Source: Muscardinus avellanarius | Taxonomy: Eukaryota > Chordata > Mammalia > Rodentia > Gliridae | DNA length: 64,000 nucleotides | Direction: 5' to 3' | Assembly (NCBI GenBank): GCA_963383645.1 | Contig: OY726569.1 | Span: 32,947,592-33,011,591, forward strand | Shown: one piece after another, positions 46,485-58,311 of the stretch | How the letters are laid out: each line of letters starts with the position of its first letter | Numbering within the stretch: the first letter of the stretch is position 1 | Program-made: the position numbers and the translations under genes | Notes under the pieces: generated by a model | What the model was told of the DNA's origin: nothing | Databases searched by the model: none | Seen by the model: the letters and a program-made list of their open reading frames with translations, nothing else

Positions 46485-48837
46485 AAAGAAGTAGAAAATC
46501 TCACAAAAAATCTTGGAAAATAATTCACTCAGCTTAGAAGGATGGAAATCTTGGAAGGATTTCCTGAAGAGGTGCTATAATACTTAATTATCAGTGTGAA
46601 AGATCATCAGATAATAGAGTCTCAGTAGCGGTAATGATTGACGGAAGAAGGATGTCTATAGCATTTGGGCCCAGGCAAGACTTTAGATTCAAAGACATCT
46701 AGCAACACATAATTTAGTATTGGTACATGATGAGAAACAATTTAGGCATGGAAGGAGATCACAAATGTGCTAGACATTATGCTAGAAAGTTAAAATTTAT
46801 TGGAAATTTAGTACACAGCCACCACTAGACTTAAAGAAAGGTTTGGGATGGTCATATTTAAGATCTCTTGATATTTCTGGAATGATAGCTTATACATATA
46901 TGAGTCAGGGATAAGGAGAATCTTCAAGAGTTTAATCTATATGAGAACAAATGATGGTGAGAAAGAAGGGTTATTTTTGAGAAACAGTGAGATAGTACAA
47001 TCCATGAGTAAGTATAAAGGTATTTAGGTAGATAAGGTAAATTAATGAGTATAGATCTAAGGCACAAAGAAATAAGTTAAAGGACAGAATTATTCATGGA
47101 GATAAGATGCTTTCTAATTAGCTCTAGAATATCACTTGATGCAGTTTATATAATTATATTTTACAGTCTGTGCTTTCGTAAGAATAACATCACCAATGTT
47201 AAAATAATCATTATAAAGTACTTAAAAATAAAGATACATATTATAGAGGATGTATTTAAAAAAATAAACTTACTGATTTGGGAATATCAGAACACTGCAA
47301 AAAAGTATTTAAAAATACTTCAAACAATGAAAGTAATTAAACAATAATGATAGATATTATAGTAAAAGTATTTAAAGAATAGAGAATTTACTGATTTGAG
47401 AATATCAGAATATCAGAACAGTACAAATGGAGTATGTGTGCCATAGTAAACCATGGACATGCTCAAAGAGATTAAAGCAGGAGAGCTATTTGAAAGGCAA
47501 AAATAGAAAAATTTAAGAAAGATACTTGATACAAAGTTCATTGGTCTTGACAACTTAGGGGAGTTAGTATAAGTTTATTGGTGGAGATGCCATTTCTGGG
47601 CAAGTGTTCTACGCAGAGAATTTTGTCTGAATTATTGAATTGTGCAAAGATATTTAAGATAAATTTTGTTATAGAGTCTGTTATAGACTCTGTTATAGTT
47701 TGTTATAGAGTCTATTGTTATGTGCGAGCTGTGAAAAGCATGCAGTGCCTATAGGACAGGATAGCCTTTCTTCTGGGCCTTTAGAAAGTCCATGAAACAG
47801 AATTTGTATCAGACAGGCCTGCAGGAGCCCTCTCCCTTCATTACTTCCCCACTCTAATTTTATCTGGATCTGACAAGAATGATATCTTATTTTCATCAAC
47901 ATTCATGCCAACCTCTTTTTCTGAAATACTAGGAACTTACTATTTTTACTAATGAAAATGTAGTCAAGGTTGCTAATTGAAAGTCTCTTTGGGTCTGTTT
48001 TAGCCAATTTGAATTAGGTGAGTAAGAGAGGAGAATAAAAGATAATCTTCATAGTTATTTGTAAATCATGTTGTGACACATGAGAATCTTTTAGCAGCTG
48101 GAAAAAAAGTCCATTTATTAAGAGAAATTTTTGTTTCTTCAGCAGCGTTTATATTTGCAGCAGTTACACTTCTGACTTTATACTTTTGCCATCTGTGTGT
48201 CTGTGTGTGTGAGTGTGTATGTGTGCACGCACGTGCATGCATATGTGCTTGCCTGTGTATATGTGATTTAACCTCACGATATATATTAAGTATATAGTTT
48301 TAAAATATTTTACTTAGTCTAATGTTATGAACATTTTGAGTTATTTGTATTCTTGTGTTCATTTTCTCTTAAAGAGAAAAAATGAAATACAAAAAATGAT
48401 GTTTAAATATGTCATTATACTTAATATTGGTCACTAGATTTCTTTGCCTATATAGACATTCTTCCTCCACCCCATCCACATTCCTTGTCCGAGGACTTCC
48501 TCAGACTCTCCCCCTCTAGTTAATATACTGGAAAAAAGTGGATTGTACTGGGGAGACAGTTGAAGGGGCACAATAACTCTGCCCCCCAGATGGTAGACTT
48601 AGGAACATTTCCCAGAAAAGTTGCTGTAACACCTTGAGAGTGTGGTCATTGTAGAAGAAGATCATGTAATGAAGAGTTGTGGAGGTGGACGTTGTCACAA
48701 AGCCTGAACTTGTAGGAATAAAAAGCAAATCATTTTCCAAGGGTAGTCAGAAGAGGAGACTCTTCAACAGTTCAGGGGTTGGAGTGCCCAGTTGAAAATC
48801 CATGTATAAATTTGTTGTTTTAAATTAATTAATACCA
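46485..48837. other. No gene recognised; local duplication and GT tract
   Basis: About 2.3 kb without SINE or L1. Two similar segments (about 47265-47310 and 47383-47430) share 'actgatttg[g/a]gaatatcaga', suggesting an imperfect local tandem duplication. An interrupted GT/TG tract lies at 48197-48250. No coding potential recognised. Confidence 0.45.
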
Positions 48838-49015
48838 AGCTGGGCTTGGTGGCGCATGCTTGTAATCCCCGTGCCTGGGAGGTGGAGACAGGAGGATTGT
48901 GCAGGTTCAAAGCCAGAGCGCTGGCTTAAGAGACCGTTTCCAAATAAAAATATAAAATAGGTCTGGGAGTGTAGCCCAGAGGTAGAAGGGTTTCCAGGAA
49001 CCCCAGTACCACAAA

Positions 49016-49062
<47 letters not shown>

Positions 49063-49068
49063 AATAAT
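48838..49068 (+). mobile_element. Short hairpin-subfamily SINE with (AAAT)n tail
   Basis: The 7SL half ('gctgggcttggtggcgcatgcttgtaatccccgtgcctggg') leads directly into the shortened centre with the inverted repeat aagccag/ctggctt (48910-48927). Then comes the ID half ('ggagtgtagcccagaggtagaaggg') and an (AAAT)n tail of about 55 bp. It matches the minus-strand copies at 4.66 and 6.13 kb. Confidence 0.92.
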
Positions 49069-49120
49069 ACTTTTATTGACAGGTGTTCACAGTTTGCTGA
49101 CATTATCATTATTATGTTTT

Positions 49121-49297
49121 TGATACTGGGGTTTATACCCAGGGACATTCTATCTCTGGGCTATATCCCCAACCCTTTCTATTTTTTATTTGAGATTATA
49201 TTTCACTAAATTACTGAGGCTGGCCTCAAATCTGCAATCCTCCTATTTTAGCCTTGTAAGTAATGGGATTACCGGCATGCACCACCACATACAGCTT
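49121..49297 (-). mobile_element. Dimeric SINE, old
   Basis: Reverse ID half ('gatactggggtttatacccagggacattctatctctgggc') and diverged 7SL half ending 'ggcatgcaccaccacatacagct'. Confidence 0.85.
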
Positions 49298-49321
49298 TTT
49301 TGGCATTTAAAAAATAAGTTG

Positions 49322-50255
49322 TAAAGTATCTAATAACAAAATGGGCAAGCGAACTAAATAGACACTTCACAAAATAAGAAATTCAAATGGCCAATAAATG
49401 CATGAAAAAATGCTCAACATCATTGGCAATCAGAGAGATGCAAATCAAAACTAACCTGAGATTTCACCTAACTCCAACTAGAATGGCAATCATTCAAAAC
49501 ACAAACAACAGATGCTGGTGAGGATATAGAGAAGTGGGAACTCTAAACATTGTTGGTGGGATTGCATATTAGTGCAACCACTTTGGAAAACAGTATGGAG
49601 AACCCTCAGAAGAATGGGAACAAATCCACCATTTGATCCAGCAATACCACTTCTGGGTATCTACCCAAAAGAAAGTAAACCAAACTACCAAACCAATGCA
49701 TGTGTAGCTATGTTTATAGCTGCACAATTCACCATAGCCAAACTATGGAACCAGCCAAGATGTCCATGAACAGATGAATGGATTACAAAACTGTGGGATA
49801 TGTACACAATGGAATTTTACTCAGCCATTAAAAAAAAACTCAATTACATCATTTTCAGGGAAATGGATGGAACTGGAGGACATTATGGTAAGTGAGATTA
49901 GTCAGTCACAGAAAATAAGAAATTGGATGCTTTCCCTAATATGTGAAAGCAAAGAAGAAATGGGTCATAGGAAGAACTCTAGATGAACAAGGAAATCCTA
50001 TAGAGGAGCAAAGAAGACAACCTAAAGGAGGAGAAAGGAGGGGGGAAGAAGGAAAATCTCTAAAACATTCAATGTACTTAAACATATCGAAGTCAACCAC
50101 TAAGCCAAGCAAGGGAGGGAGGGATGGGGAAAGAATGGGGTGGGAATTGGGTAGGGGTTAAATCAGTGATGTGAACATGTATGTTCACACAAGATTTTAC
50201 CCCAATAAGATGTATGAATATAATGCACCAATAGAAAATTAAAAAATAAAATAAA
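49322..50255 (+). mobile_element. L1 3' end (ORF2 C-terminus plus 3'UTR), older subfamily
   Basis: It starts in ORF2 ('caaaatgggcaagcgaactaaatagacac') and covers the C-terminal region (peptides such as [14 protein letters not shown] and MFIAAQFTIAKLWNQP in one frame). It continues through the 3'UTR to 'tgcaccaatagaaaattaaaaaataaa'. A repeat of aataagttg lies before (about 49313-49321) and after (about 50259-50267). Frames are broken. It is the best 3'UTR reference in the window for the composite element at 27.5 kb. Confidence 0.92.
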
Positions 50256-50272
50256 AGAATAAGTTGAACACT

Positions 50273-50431
50273 TACACCCCCTGCCCATTTTTTTATTCTT
50301 TATTTTGAAATAGGGTCTTACTGAGTTGCAAAGGACCTCACTAAGTAGCTGAGGCTGTTCGCAAACTGTGGTCCTCTGGTCTCAGCCTTCCGAATGCTGG
50401 GATTAAACGCATGCGCCACCACACCCAGCTT
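50273..50431 (-). mobile_element. SINE lacking part of its ID half
   Basis: Begins inside the ID half ('acaccccctgccc') directly next to the L1 duplication site and contains a full reverse 7SL half ending 'gcatgcgccaccacacccagct'. The usual tail is missing. Confidence 0.8.
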
Positions 50432-50470
50432 AAGTTGTCAACTTTTACTATGAATTTAAAATTAAATTCT

Positions 50471-50700
50471 AGCCAAGTGTGCTGGCTCATGCTTATAATC
50501 CCAGTACTTGGGAGGCTGAGACAGGAGCATCGCACAGGTTTGAAGCCAGCCTCAGCTACTTTGTGAGGCTCTCAACAACTTAGTAAAACCCTATTTCCAA
50601 ACAAAATATAAAATAGGTCTGTGAGTGTATCCCAGAGGTAGAAGGCCCCTGGGTTCCATCCCCAGTGCCACAAAATAAATAAACAAATAAATAAATAAAT
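50471..50700 (+). mobile_element. Dimeric SINE with target-site duplication
   Basis: Complete 7SL and ID halves and an (AAAT)n tail. Direct repeats tttaaaattaaattct (about 50455-50470) and attaaaattaagttct (about 50701-50716). Confidence 0.92.
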
Positions 50701-50716
50701 AATTAAAATTAAGTTC

Positions 50717-51059
50717 TTAAAAATCTAATTTGATGAGATATGAAACTATTTAAAACCTTTAAATGAATATTGAGAAAAATCAGGCTCATTTAGAGAACTA
50801 ATTTGTCATGATCAAAACAGACATCTTTAAGTAAAAATAATTAAAACCTCATTGCATAAACAACACACATAGTTCTAGTTATATTAATTTCTTGTTACTG
50901 GAAATTCATATCCATTTCTTCTTTTTGTATGACCAAAAGATAGTAAAGGCAGTGAGCCAACTTTTGCTTGGTCCCACACTGTTCTGGGAGGAAGAAAGCC
51001 TCAGATGGTAGATTGGGTGCTTTTCTATCTTGACCACTTTGTGGATTTGAGTTTTCTCG
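50717..51059. other. AT-rich spacer, nothing recognised
   Basis: No gene or repeat recognised. Confidence 0.5.
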
Positions 51060-52000
51060 GTATCTGCCTAGGTTAATGGTCACTGCTGCAGTGTGGGGCT
51101 GGAGGTGACTGCTGACCTCAGGTCTCCTTTCCTTGATTTCTCATTGCTGTAGTCTCTGGGCTCTCTTTGGCAAGGAGTCCCTGTAGAATCATGATCTGTT
51201 AACCTCTCTGGATATTTGTCTCCCTGGGCCACCTTCTGCACCCTGACCTTTCAGCAGCCTCCATCACTCACCTTGCACAGAGAGCTGGGAGCCTGTCTTT
51301 GACACCTATAACATCTTTGCATGAAGTAAAACAGAAACTTTCTTTTGTGGCCTGGCCAGTGTTCTTTGACCTGGCCTTTGGGAGTGCTCTCTGGTCCTCT
51401 ATTGTCTCCTGCACTCTCACTATCCTGGTAGGACTCCGAGGATAGAAATGGGGTCTGACATGGTTAGCTCTGCTGCATATGTACTGCTTTGAACTGGAAT
51501 TCCACCAGAGCCTGAAACATTAGCTGCCTCCACACACTCTTCCCTTTTGACAGTATCAAACTCCACAGCCTCTGCATCTCCTGTACTGTGAATTTACTTC
51601 CTGGGCTGATGTGTTCTATGGTAGTCTGATGCACAAGTACAGCTTCCTTGCAGTCATTCCTGGTGGTGATGCTGAATCTGCTTTTTACTTTGGGATCATT
51701 TTGTTGTTCCCCAACCTTTACAGTTCCCCAAACCTTGCTTGCAACAGTGTTCTCCTCCCTGCACCCCTGAGAGCCAGCTGAGGCTTGTTCCCTATGCCTC
51801 TGTCCATGGTGCTGGATTTTGTGTCACTGGTGCTGAGAGCAGGACACAGGTGGCTGCTGATCAGCCTACTTGCTCCTGGTGAGGTGACAGCGGCTATTCC
51901 CCAGTGAAATGGTAACTAGGCCAGCAGTCAGAGTGGGTCTTGTCAGGGATCTCAAGGGGTCCTCTATCTGTTCCTGCTACCAATCAAACTTCACATATAA
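51060..52000. other. GC-richer block of unknown origin
   Basis: About 0.9 kb with visibly higher GC than its surroundings, sharp composition changes at both ends and no long ORF. It has no SINE or ORF2 text. Its texture resembles the putative L1 5'UTR at 12.3-13.5 kb, but I see no direct matching words. It may be an L1 5'UTR from a different subfamily, an LTR-type repeat, or an exon/regulatory block. Confidence 0.35.
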
Positions 52001-54073
52001 CTTTAGACTCTCCTAAAACTTAATTACTAATAGCCTACTGGGGGCAAGATGCCTTATTGACAACATAGGCAGCCAATTAATATAAACCCTGTCTATTACA
52101 GGAATTATACACTATTAAGAACACATAAGAACCTCAAGATATCACTTTTCACTGAGCTAAGCAATTTACTGAAGAGATAAACTGCTCAGGAAAAGATGGA
52201 ATTTAAAGTGGATCCTCTCAACACTTGGGCTCACCACAATAGCCACAGAGCTGGTACAAAATTATTACAGCAGTTCCGTATTACTACAGTTACTTTTATG
52301 GAGTTTGGATTTAATACTGCATCTTGATGTTTGTTTCCATTTTCCTCCACAGTGAATGGCATCCTGAATAGTCTCTATTTCTCTTCATACATTTTGATAA
52401 ATTTTAACTTTATATAACAGACTTGTAGATATTCTATGGCAGTAAGAGTTAAGATCGACTATTGTCTCCCTATATTTTAATTCAGTCGTCACATATATAT
52501 TATTTTACTTTTTCTATGTTATGAGGCTCAACAGAAAGTTTTCTCAAATTGATGCAAATCTAAAAAAAATTGCATATAACCAGAGCAGCAGCATTCAAAC
52601 CATTGTTTAAGAGTCACCTTTATTGGCTTAATTTATTTCTTTAGAATATATAATAAGGATAACATGCTCTGCCTCTTTCTGAATTCTTGAGCAAAGGAGC
52701 AGAAACTTGAAAGATATTGCCAGTGAACACTTTCTTCCAGGTAGTCTGGAAATTATATTAAAAAAAAAAACTTTTACAGACAGTTGAAGCAAACAGTATA
52801 TTCCTGGAGTGAATCAAAGATTAGAAATGGAGAGAGGGTTTTTCTGGATTCTCTATAGGAGTTTTTCTTTTATTTCAGTCTATTTTTAAGGCTCAGCTGC
52901 AATCTTGCTCTTAGGTTTCTTAAGATACAAAATATCATTAGCTATAAAAGGATAGCTTAAGAAGTTTTTTATTATTCCAAAACAAAAGGATTTTATATAA
53001 CACAGCAAGGGTTCTTTAGTAATTGTTAATGCATTGACACAAAGGATGAACAAGCTAACTTATGCTCACGGTAGTGTGATAATGTCATCCTTAAGGCCAA
53101 TTCCCACATTTATGTAATTTAAAAATTTTATTTTAATAATGCACTGCAAGATCCATGTTATTTTAATAATGGACTATAAATTCCATAGTATAACAGTTTT
53201 TAAGGAGAACAGGAGACTTAGTAGCTGTGCTCAGGAATGCATCTGGAATTTTTAGAAGAGGGAAGACTAGGATCTCAATTAAATCACTATGAGTTCAACT
53301 TGTTAAGTAAAGAAAAATGCACTAGTGTGAAAGATCACTATGTGCAGGAAGGAAAGAACAAAGAACATACACTTGCCCAAGTCATGGAGTTCAGAAAATT
53401 TTAGTGGGTGTTAAAATATGTTACAGATTTCTGTGTCTTTCCCCAGAGAATTTGGATCTGGTGGGCCTGAGTTACCTGTCCTGCACTATATTTTCTAGAG
53501 GCTCTGTTACTTTTGTTTGATAGTTACTGTAAACAATTTCATGCTCTTCTCAACATATTTTGGGTCTTCTTCATGGGCAAGTGGCTTCTGTTGTCATGCC
53601 TCTGCAGAATTGATAGTGACCACTGGCTTCTGATTTTAGGCTGGGTCTCCAAAGTTAGGCTTCCAGCTGATAATCTGGTGAACGAAAATAACTGTAGAAC
53701 GTGATTCACTTCATGGGACAGAAGCAGTGTCTAAAACATTCTGTATAATCCGAGCCAAAGTCTATCATTGGAGATTAACTTTCAGGTCTACAACAGGGAC
53801 TAGCAATGTGTACTTTTGAAGAATCTCAGAGTGATTCTGGTAGCTAAACATTTTTGATGCCCATTAGGCTAAACACTTTCATGCTTTCCCCTTTCTACTG
53901 TAATGTATGAAGACCCAATTGAAGTTGTTTTATTAGGAAAGCTCTTTATGTTCTCCACAAGTAACTCTTTGAATACTTCTTTGCAAGGCACTAAGTACAT
54001 AGATGGCTGCAAACATGGACAAGGCACAGAGAAGGAAACATGTCTCTACAGGTGTACACTTAAGTATAGTCTG
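52001..54073. other. No gene or repeat recognised
   Basis: AT-rich, with scattered short ORFs (for example 53513-53704 and 53903-54088) that have no recognised homology. Confidence 0.5.
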
Positions 54074-54285
54074 AGCAGGGTGTGTTGACGCATGTTTGTA
54101 ATCCCAGCATTCGGGATGCTGAGACAGGAGGATTGAGGGTCACAGACAGCCTCAGCTACTTAGTGAGGCCCTCTGCAACTCAGTGAGACCCAGTTTCAAA
54201 ATGAAGAATAAAAAATAGGGCAGGGGGTATAGCTCAGAGGTAGAATGCCCCTGGGTTCCATCCCCAGGCATGCCAAAAAAAAAAA
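54074..54285 (+). mobile_element. Dimeric SINE
   Basis: 7SL half ('gacgcatgtttgtaatcccagcattcggg') and ID half ('gggggtatagctcagaggtagaatgcccctgggttccatcccc') with an A-tail. The repeat atagtctg occurs at 54066-54073 and 54286-54293. Confidence 0.92.
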
Positions 54286-54638
54286 ATAGTCTGTTGAGAA
54301 CCAAAATGCACAGAAGAAGAAGAGTACTATTGAAATTCAGGAGAGGGAGAAGACACAAATTTCAATGGAAAATTCAGAAAAACTTTATAGAGGAAATTAT
54401 ATTTGACCTAGGACAGAAAGGGGAGCTATGATCCTAACATGTCAATCTAGCATGGATGTCACATAGAGAGAAAGAGGTACATAAACTCCTATAGGAAATA
54501 TGCTTAGATTTGGCCAATAAAGATCTTACATAGATGTAATAAACTAATGGATTTTTGTAGATAAATGATACTTATCCAACATAATTAAATAAAATGATTA
54601 TTACCACTATCAACTTAATTTAAAAATAGTTATTGTAA

Positions 54639-54841
54639 GCTGGGCATGGTGGCACATAATCCCAGCATTTGAAGTGTGAGACAGGTGGATCACAGTTTGA
54701 AGACAGCCTCAGCTACTTAATGAGGGCCTTTGCAACTCTGTGAGACCCTTTTTCAAAACAAAGAATAAAAAAAATAGGACTGGGGGTGTAGCTCAGAAGT
54801 AAAATGCCCCTGGGTTTCATCCCCAGTACCGCAAAAAGAAG
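54639..54841 (+). mobile_element. Dimeric SINE with 12-bp duplication
   Basis: Both halves are present; the 7SL half has a short deletion after 'gtggcaca'. The direct repeat tagttattgtaa occurs at 54627-54638 and 54842-54853. Confidence 0.93.
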
Positions 54842-54987
54842 TAGTTATTGTAAATCAGATCTATTAGAGAAGCTAGAAAGGGAAAATAAAACAATCTATA
54901 TCTCACACAGAGATTATTGTCTAGTACAGTAGAATATAAGAAAGTCTATACAGTAGAGGCATTTACCAACTAATAGAAAAGTATTTT

Positions 54988-55192
54988 TTTTGTGTGTGAT
55001 ACTGGAGATGAAGCCCAGGGACATTTTACCTCTGAGCTACACCCCCAGCCCTATTTTTTATTCTTTATTTTGAAGTAGGGTGTCACTGGGTTGCAAAGGG
55101 CCTCATTAAGTAGTTGAGGCCGGTTGCGCACTGCAATCCTCCCGTCTCAGCTTCCCAAATCTGGGATTAAAGTGTGTACCACCAGCCCAGCT
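54988..55192 (-). mobile_element. Dimeric SINE with 12-bp duplication
   Basis: Reverse ID half ('gatactggagatgaagcccagggacattttacctctgagc') and reverse 7SL half ending 'gtgtaccaccagcccagct'. Direct repeats gaaaagtatttt (54976-54987) and ggaaagtatttt (55193-55204). Confidence 0.93.
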
Positions 55193-55204
55193 GGAAAGTA
55201 TTTT

Positions 55205-56338
55205 CAAAACTGTATTTTGTAATGCATTTATACTATAAAACAGACACATTAATTGTCTCCCTCAATTACAAAAGCAAAGCTAAACTATGCTTGATCTAGC
55301 ATAGGAATCTGAGAGTAGGCCAGGAAATAGTGTATGTGTGCTGAAGGAAAAATGTTTTCTTTCATCGATATATGCAAGAATTCCTGTTTGTTTTGGTTTA
55401 GATTTAGATTGTCCCTCTAGACCTCATAGAGATAAGACACCCATGTTGGAGGAGGGCTGGGGTGTGGCCTTAGAGACTACATATGATCCTCCCTTCCCTC
55501 TCTCTTCCTTCTGGCTTCCAGGATGTGAGAGTAGAACCCTTGTTCTCTCTGTTCCCCACCACCATACCCTGAGCTCTGTTGTCTTCATCTGGCCTAACAT
55601 GGACAGAAACCCTGAAATCTCCAGAAGTGTGAGTGAATAAGTCACTTTAAGTCCTGGTGGTCGGGTGTTTTGGATTACAGGAGTGGAATACAGCTGAATA
55701 CAGCACTGGTTTAAACTAATTCAATTAACTATTTCCCTCCCTGTGGGGCTTCCTAGATCTATTATTTTCAAAAGATAGCATGCAGTATTTTTTCAATTTT
55801 CTTCAACATGATTTATTTATATGTAATTACCATTATGATTATTATTATCTGGGCCCCTATTAACACCATCTTGAGTGTTAATGTCATGTTGATTACAGTT
55901 TGAGAAACTATGTACTAAAAAATAAAGAGGTCACTCAATTTTTTCCTGGAAGAAAGAAGAAATTATTTCACAGAAAACTTAAAAAGGAAAATTAAAGACA
56001 GGTAAGTTAAGTTACCACTTTAATGGTAGTATATAATTTTAATTCACTCATAAGTTCCATACTACTTAATAATGTTATATATCATATTGGTTAAACAGAA
56101 ATCACACAAGTCTCTGTAAAATACACTTTCTTTATATTAGGGCTGCATTTCAGAGGAAGAAAAACAACATCCCTTGAGTGTGGTTGTCATCTAGTTCCTG
56201 CTGTTAAAATGTGAGCATTCATTTCACCAAAAAGCAGTATGACAAGAAATCCTGAGGTTCTAATATCTATTTTGAACCTTTCTTCAGAAGAGTGCCCTTA
56301 AATATTTCTAAAATCGAAGTCAGACAAACTATATTATA

Positions 56339-56342
<4 letters not shown>
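55205..56342. other. No gene recognised
   Basis: A 100-codon ORF at 55338-55640 has no recognised homology and lies in a segment (about 55390-55660) that loosely resembles 21650-21960, possibly an old interspersed repeat. Confidence 0.45.

Positions 56343-56375
<33 letters not shown>
56343..56375 (+). repeat. (GT)n microsatellite at a SINE tail
   Basis: A GT run immediately before the reverse ID half of a SINE. Confidence 0.95.
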
Positions 56376-56379
<4 letters not shown>

Positions 56380-56580
56380 ATACTGTGGATTGAACCTAGG
56401 AGCATTGTATCCACAAATAAAATCTGAAGCTATCATTATAATTATAATAATTATTATTAATTATTTGAAAGGTTGCTAAAATTCTCACTATGCTTTTGAG
56501 GCTCTACTTGAACTTGCAATCCTCCTGTCTCTTATAATACCAAGTATATGGCTTAAAAGCATGAGCCACCATGCCTGACT
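56376..56580 (-). mobile_element. Old dimeric SINE with AT-rich interruption
   Basis: Reverse ID start ('gatactgtggattgaacctaggagcattg'), an AT-rich segment with ATT repeats, then the reverse 7SL half ('gcatgagccaccatgcctgact'). Confidence 0.78.
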
Positions 56581-56719
56581 CATATATGCTTTAAAAAGTT
56601 TAACTATATTATCCTTTAACTAAAAAATAAATGGTAATATCTTTGTTTAAATTAAATTAAATGGTAATGTCTTTGTTTTTCTTTTTTAAGTCCATGCAAG
56701 TAAAAATAATTTTGAATTT

Positions 56720-56723
<4 letters not shown>

Positions 56724-56757
<34 letters not shown>
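56724..56757 (+). repeat. (GT)n microsatellite at a SINE tail
   Basis: A GT run of about 34 bp directly adjoining the next SINE. Confidence 0.95.
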
Positions 56758-56758
<1 letters not shown>

Positions 56759-56934
56759 ACATATGTGTCCTTGGATTGAACCCGGGGCATTCTATCTCTG
56801 AGCTACACTCCCAGCCCTTTTTATTTTTTACTTTGAAGCAGGATCTTTCTTAGTTGCTGTGTCTGGCCTTGAACCTGTGATCCTGCTGTGTCAGCCTCCC
56901 AAGTACAGGTATAATGTGTGCCACTGGGGCTGGC
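56758..56934 (-). mobile_element. Dimeric SINE
   Basis: Reverse ID half ('ggattgaacccggggcattctatctctgagctacactcccagccc') and reverse 7SL half with a small deletion, ending 'gtgccactggggctgg'. Confidence 0.85.
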
Positions 56935-57733
56935 AAAATTTCTATTTATACACCATAGTGCCCTCCTGCCTCTTGAAAGTCTCAGTTATTTACACCTTGT
57001 CCTTGGTAGTTTGAGCTAGTTTTTTTTTTTAAGATAAAATAACTAATCAAGGTGTGAAAACTTTCACAAGCTGAGAACTTCCTATTAAATACATATCTAA
57101 AGAGGATGGCATGTTAATTTGGTTGGTAGGAGAGCAATATTAACATATGACCTAAATTAAGGAATTTCTGAAATGGGTATTCATATTGCTTTCTAAAATA
57201 AAGATATTTTGAAGGCTAAGGGATCAAGAAAAATGAGGCTGATATATTTTATATTTAGGAAGATATTAATATTGTGCAGTTCTTTTGAGCAGATTCTATT
57301 GAGGGGCAGAGAAATGAGGGTATTTTTCCAATGTTGCCCAATATCGTTTTGGAAGAGCTGGAATGCAATGGTTAACTATTCATGTGCTGCTCGTTCTATT
57401 AGGTACTTCCCCTCATCTTTCCTTTCTTTGCTTTTGGGCAGTTTATCAAATAGTGTTCTATAAATTTTCAAGATTACACTGTACCAAAGACTGAGTTGCT
57501 TTCATTTTCTTTTTTCTCTTTATTTTGCTTGCCAACATATTTTTAATTCAGTATTTACTTAGCATCTAATTTGAGTCTATCAATAATTAAGACTTCAGAG
57601 TTATATAGCACATATAGATACCCTAAGGTTTCTTAAATGGCAGTATGAATACAAGTCAGTTAGACTCTGCCTTGAATTTTGTTTATAAAACAAGCAACTA
57701 CTTTCAGATTATCATGAAGAAATTATAGTTTTA

Positions 57734-57937
57734 GACAAGTGTGGTGGTATGCCTGTAATTACAGTACTTGAGAGTCTGAGACAGGAAGATCACAGATTTG
57801 AAGCTTGCCTCAGTGACTTTGTGAGGCCTTCAGCATCTTCCTGAGACCCTGTTTTAAAATAAATACATTAAAAGGCTGAGGGTGTATCTCAAAGGTAGAA
57901 TGTCCCAGGGCTCAAACTCCAAAACTAAAGAAAAAAT
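57734..57937 (+). mobile_element. Old dimeric SINE
   Basis: Diverged 7SL half ('gtggtatgcctgtaattacagtacttgagag') and ID half ('gggtgtatctcaaaggtagaatgtccc'). Confidence 0.82.
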
Positions 57938-58145
57938 AGTGTTATTTTCAGTTTGGTTTATTTTATTTTGATGTTTTAAAGATTAGAATGTGAGGAGAGA
58001 TTCAAAATGGTAGCTGAAATAAATAAAGTTCAACTACTTAGAAGGCAGTGTCTTAACCAACAAAACAAATACATCCCAGGAACCAAAACAGATCCAGGTA
58101 CCTTGGCAGAAGGAATCCAGAAACCCTGAACTCGAGATCCACTGC

Positions 58146-58291
58146 AAAAGAAGAGAAGAAGAAGAAGAAGAAGAAGAAGAAGAAGAAGAAGAAGAAGAAG
58201 AAGAAGAAGAAGAAGAAGGAGAAGAAGAAGAGGAGGAGGAGGAGGAAGAGGAAGAAGAAAGAGGGGGAGGGGAAGGGGGAGGGGGAGGAGA
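58146..58291 (+). repeat. 146-nt uninterrupted purine tract, (GAA)n/(GGA)n
   Basis: From 58146 to 58291 every base on this strand is A or G: mostly GAA units, then GGA and G-rich units. Long Leu- and Ser-rich minus-strand frames across it are by-products. Such a tract can form triplex (H-DNA) structures. It stands at the upstream edge of the L1 5'UTR. Confidence 0.95.
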
Positions 58292-58311
58292 TGGAGAAGA
58301 AGATAGATCAG

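Noticed and set aside
54225..54270. tRNA-Ala-like sequences with A- and B-box motifs, here and in every ID half
   Set aside because: They are parts of dispersed dimeric SINEs with A-tails, not stand-alone tRNA genes, and no cloverleaf is preserved.
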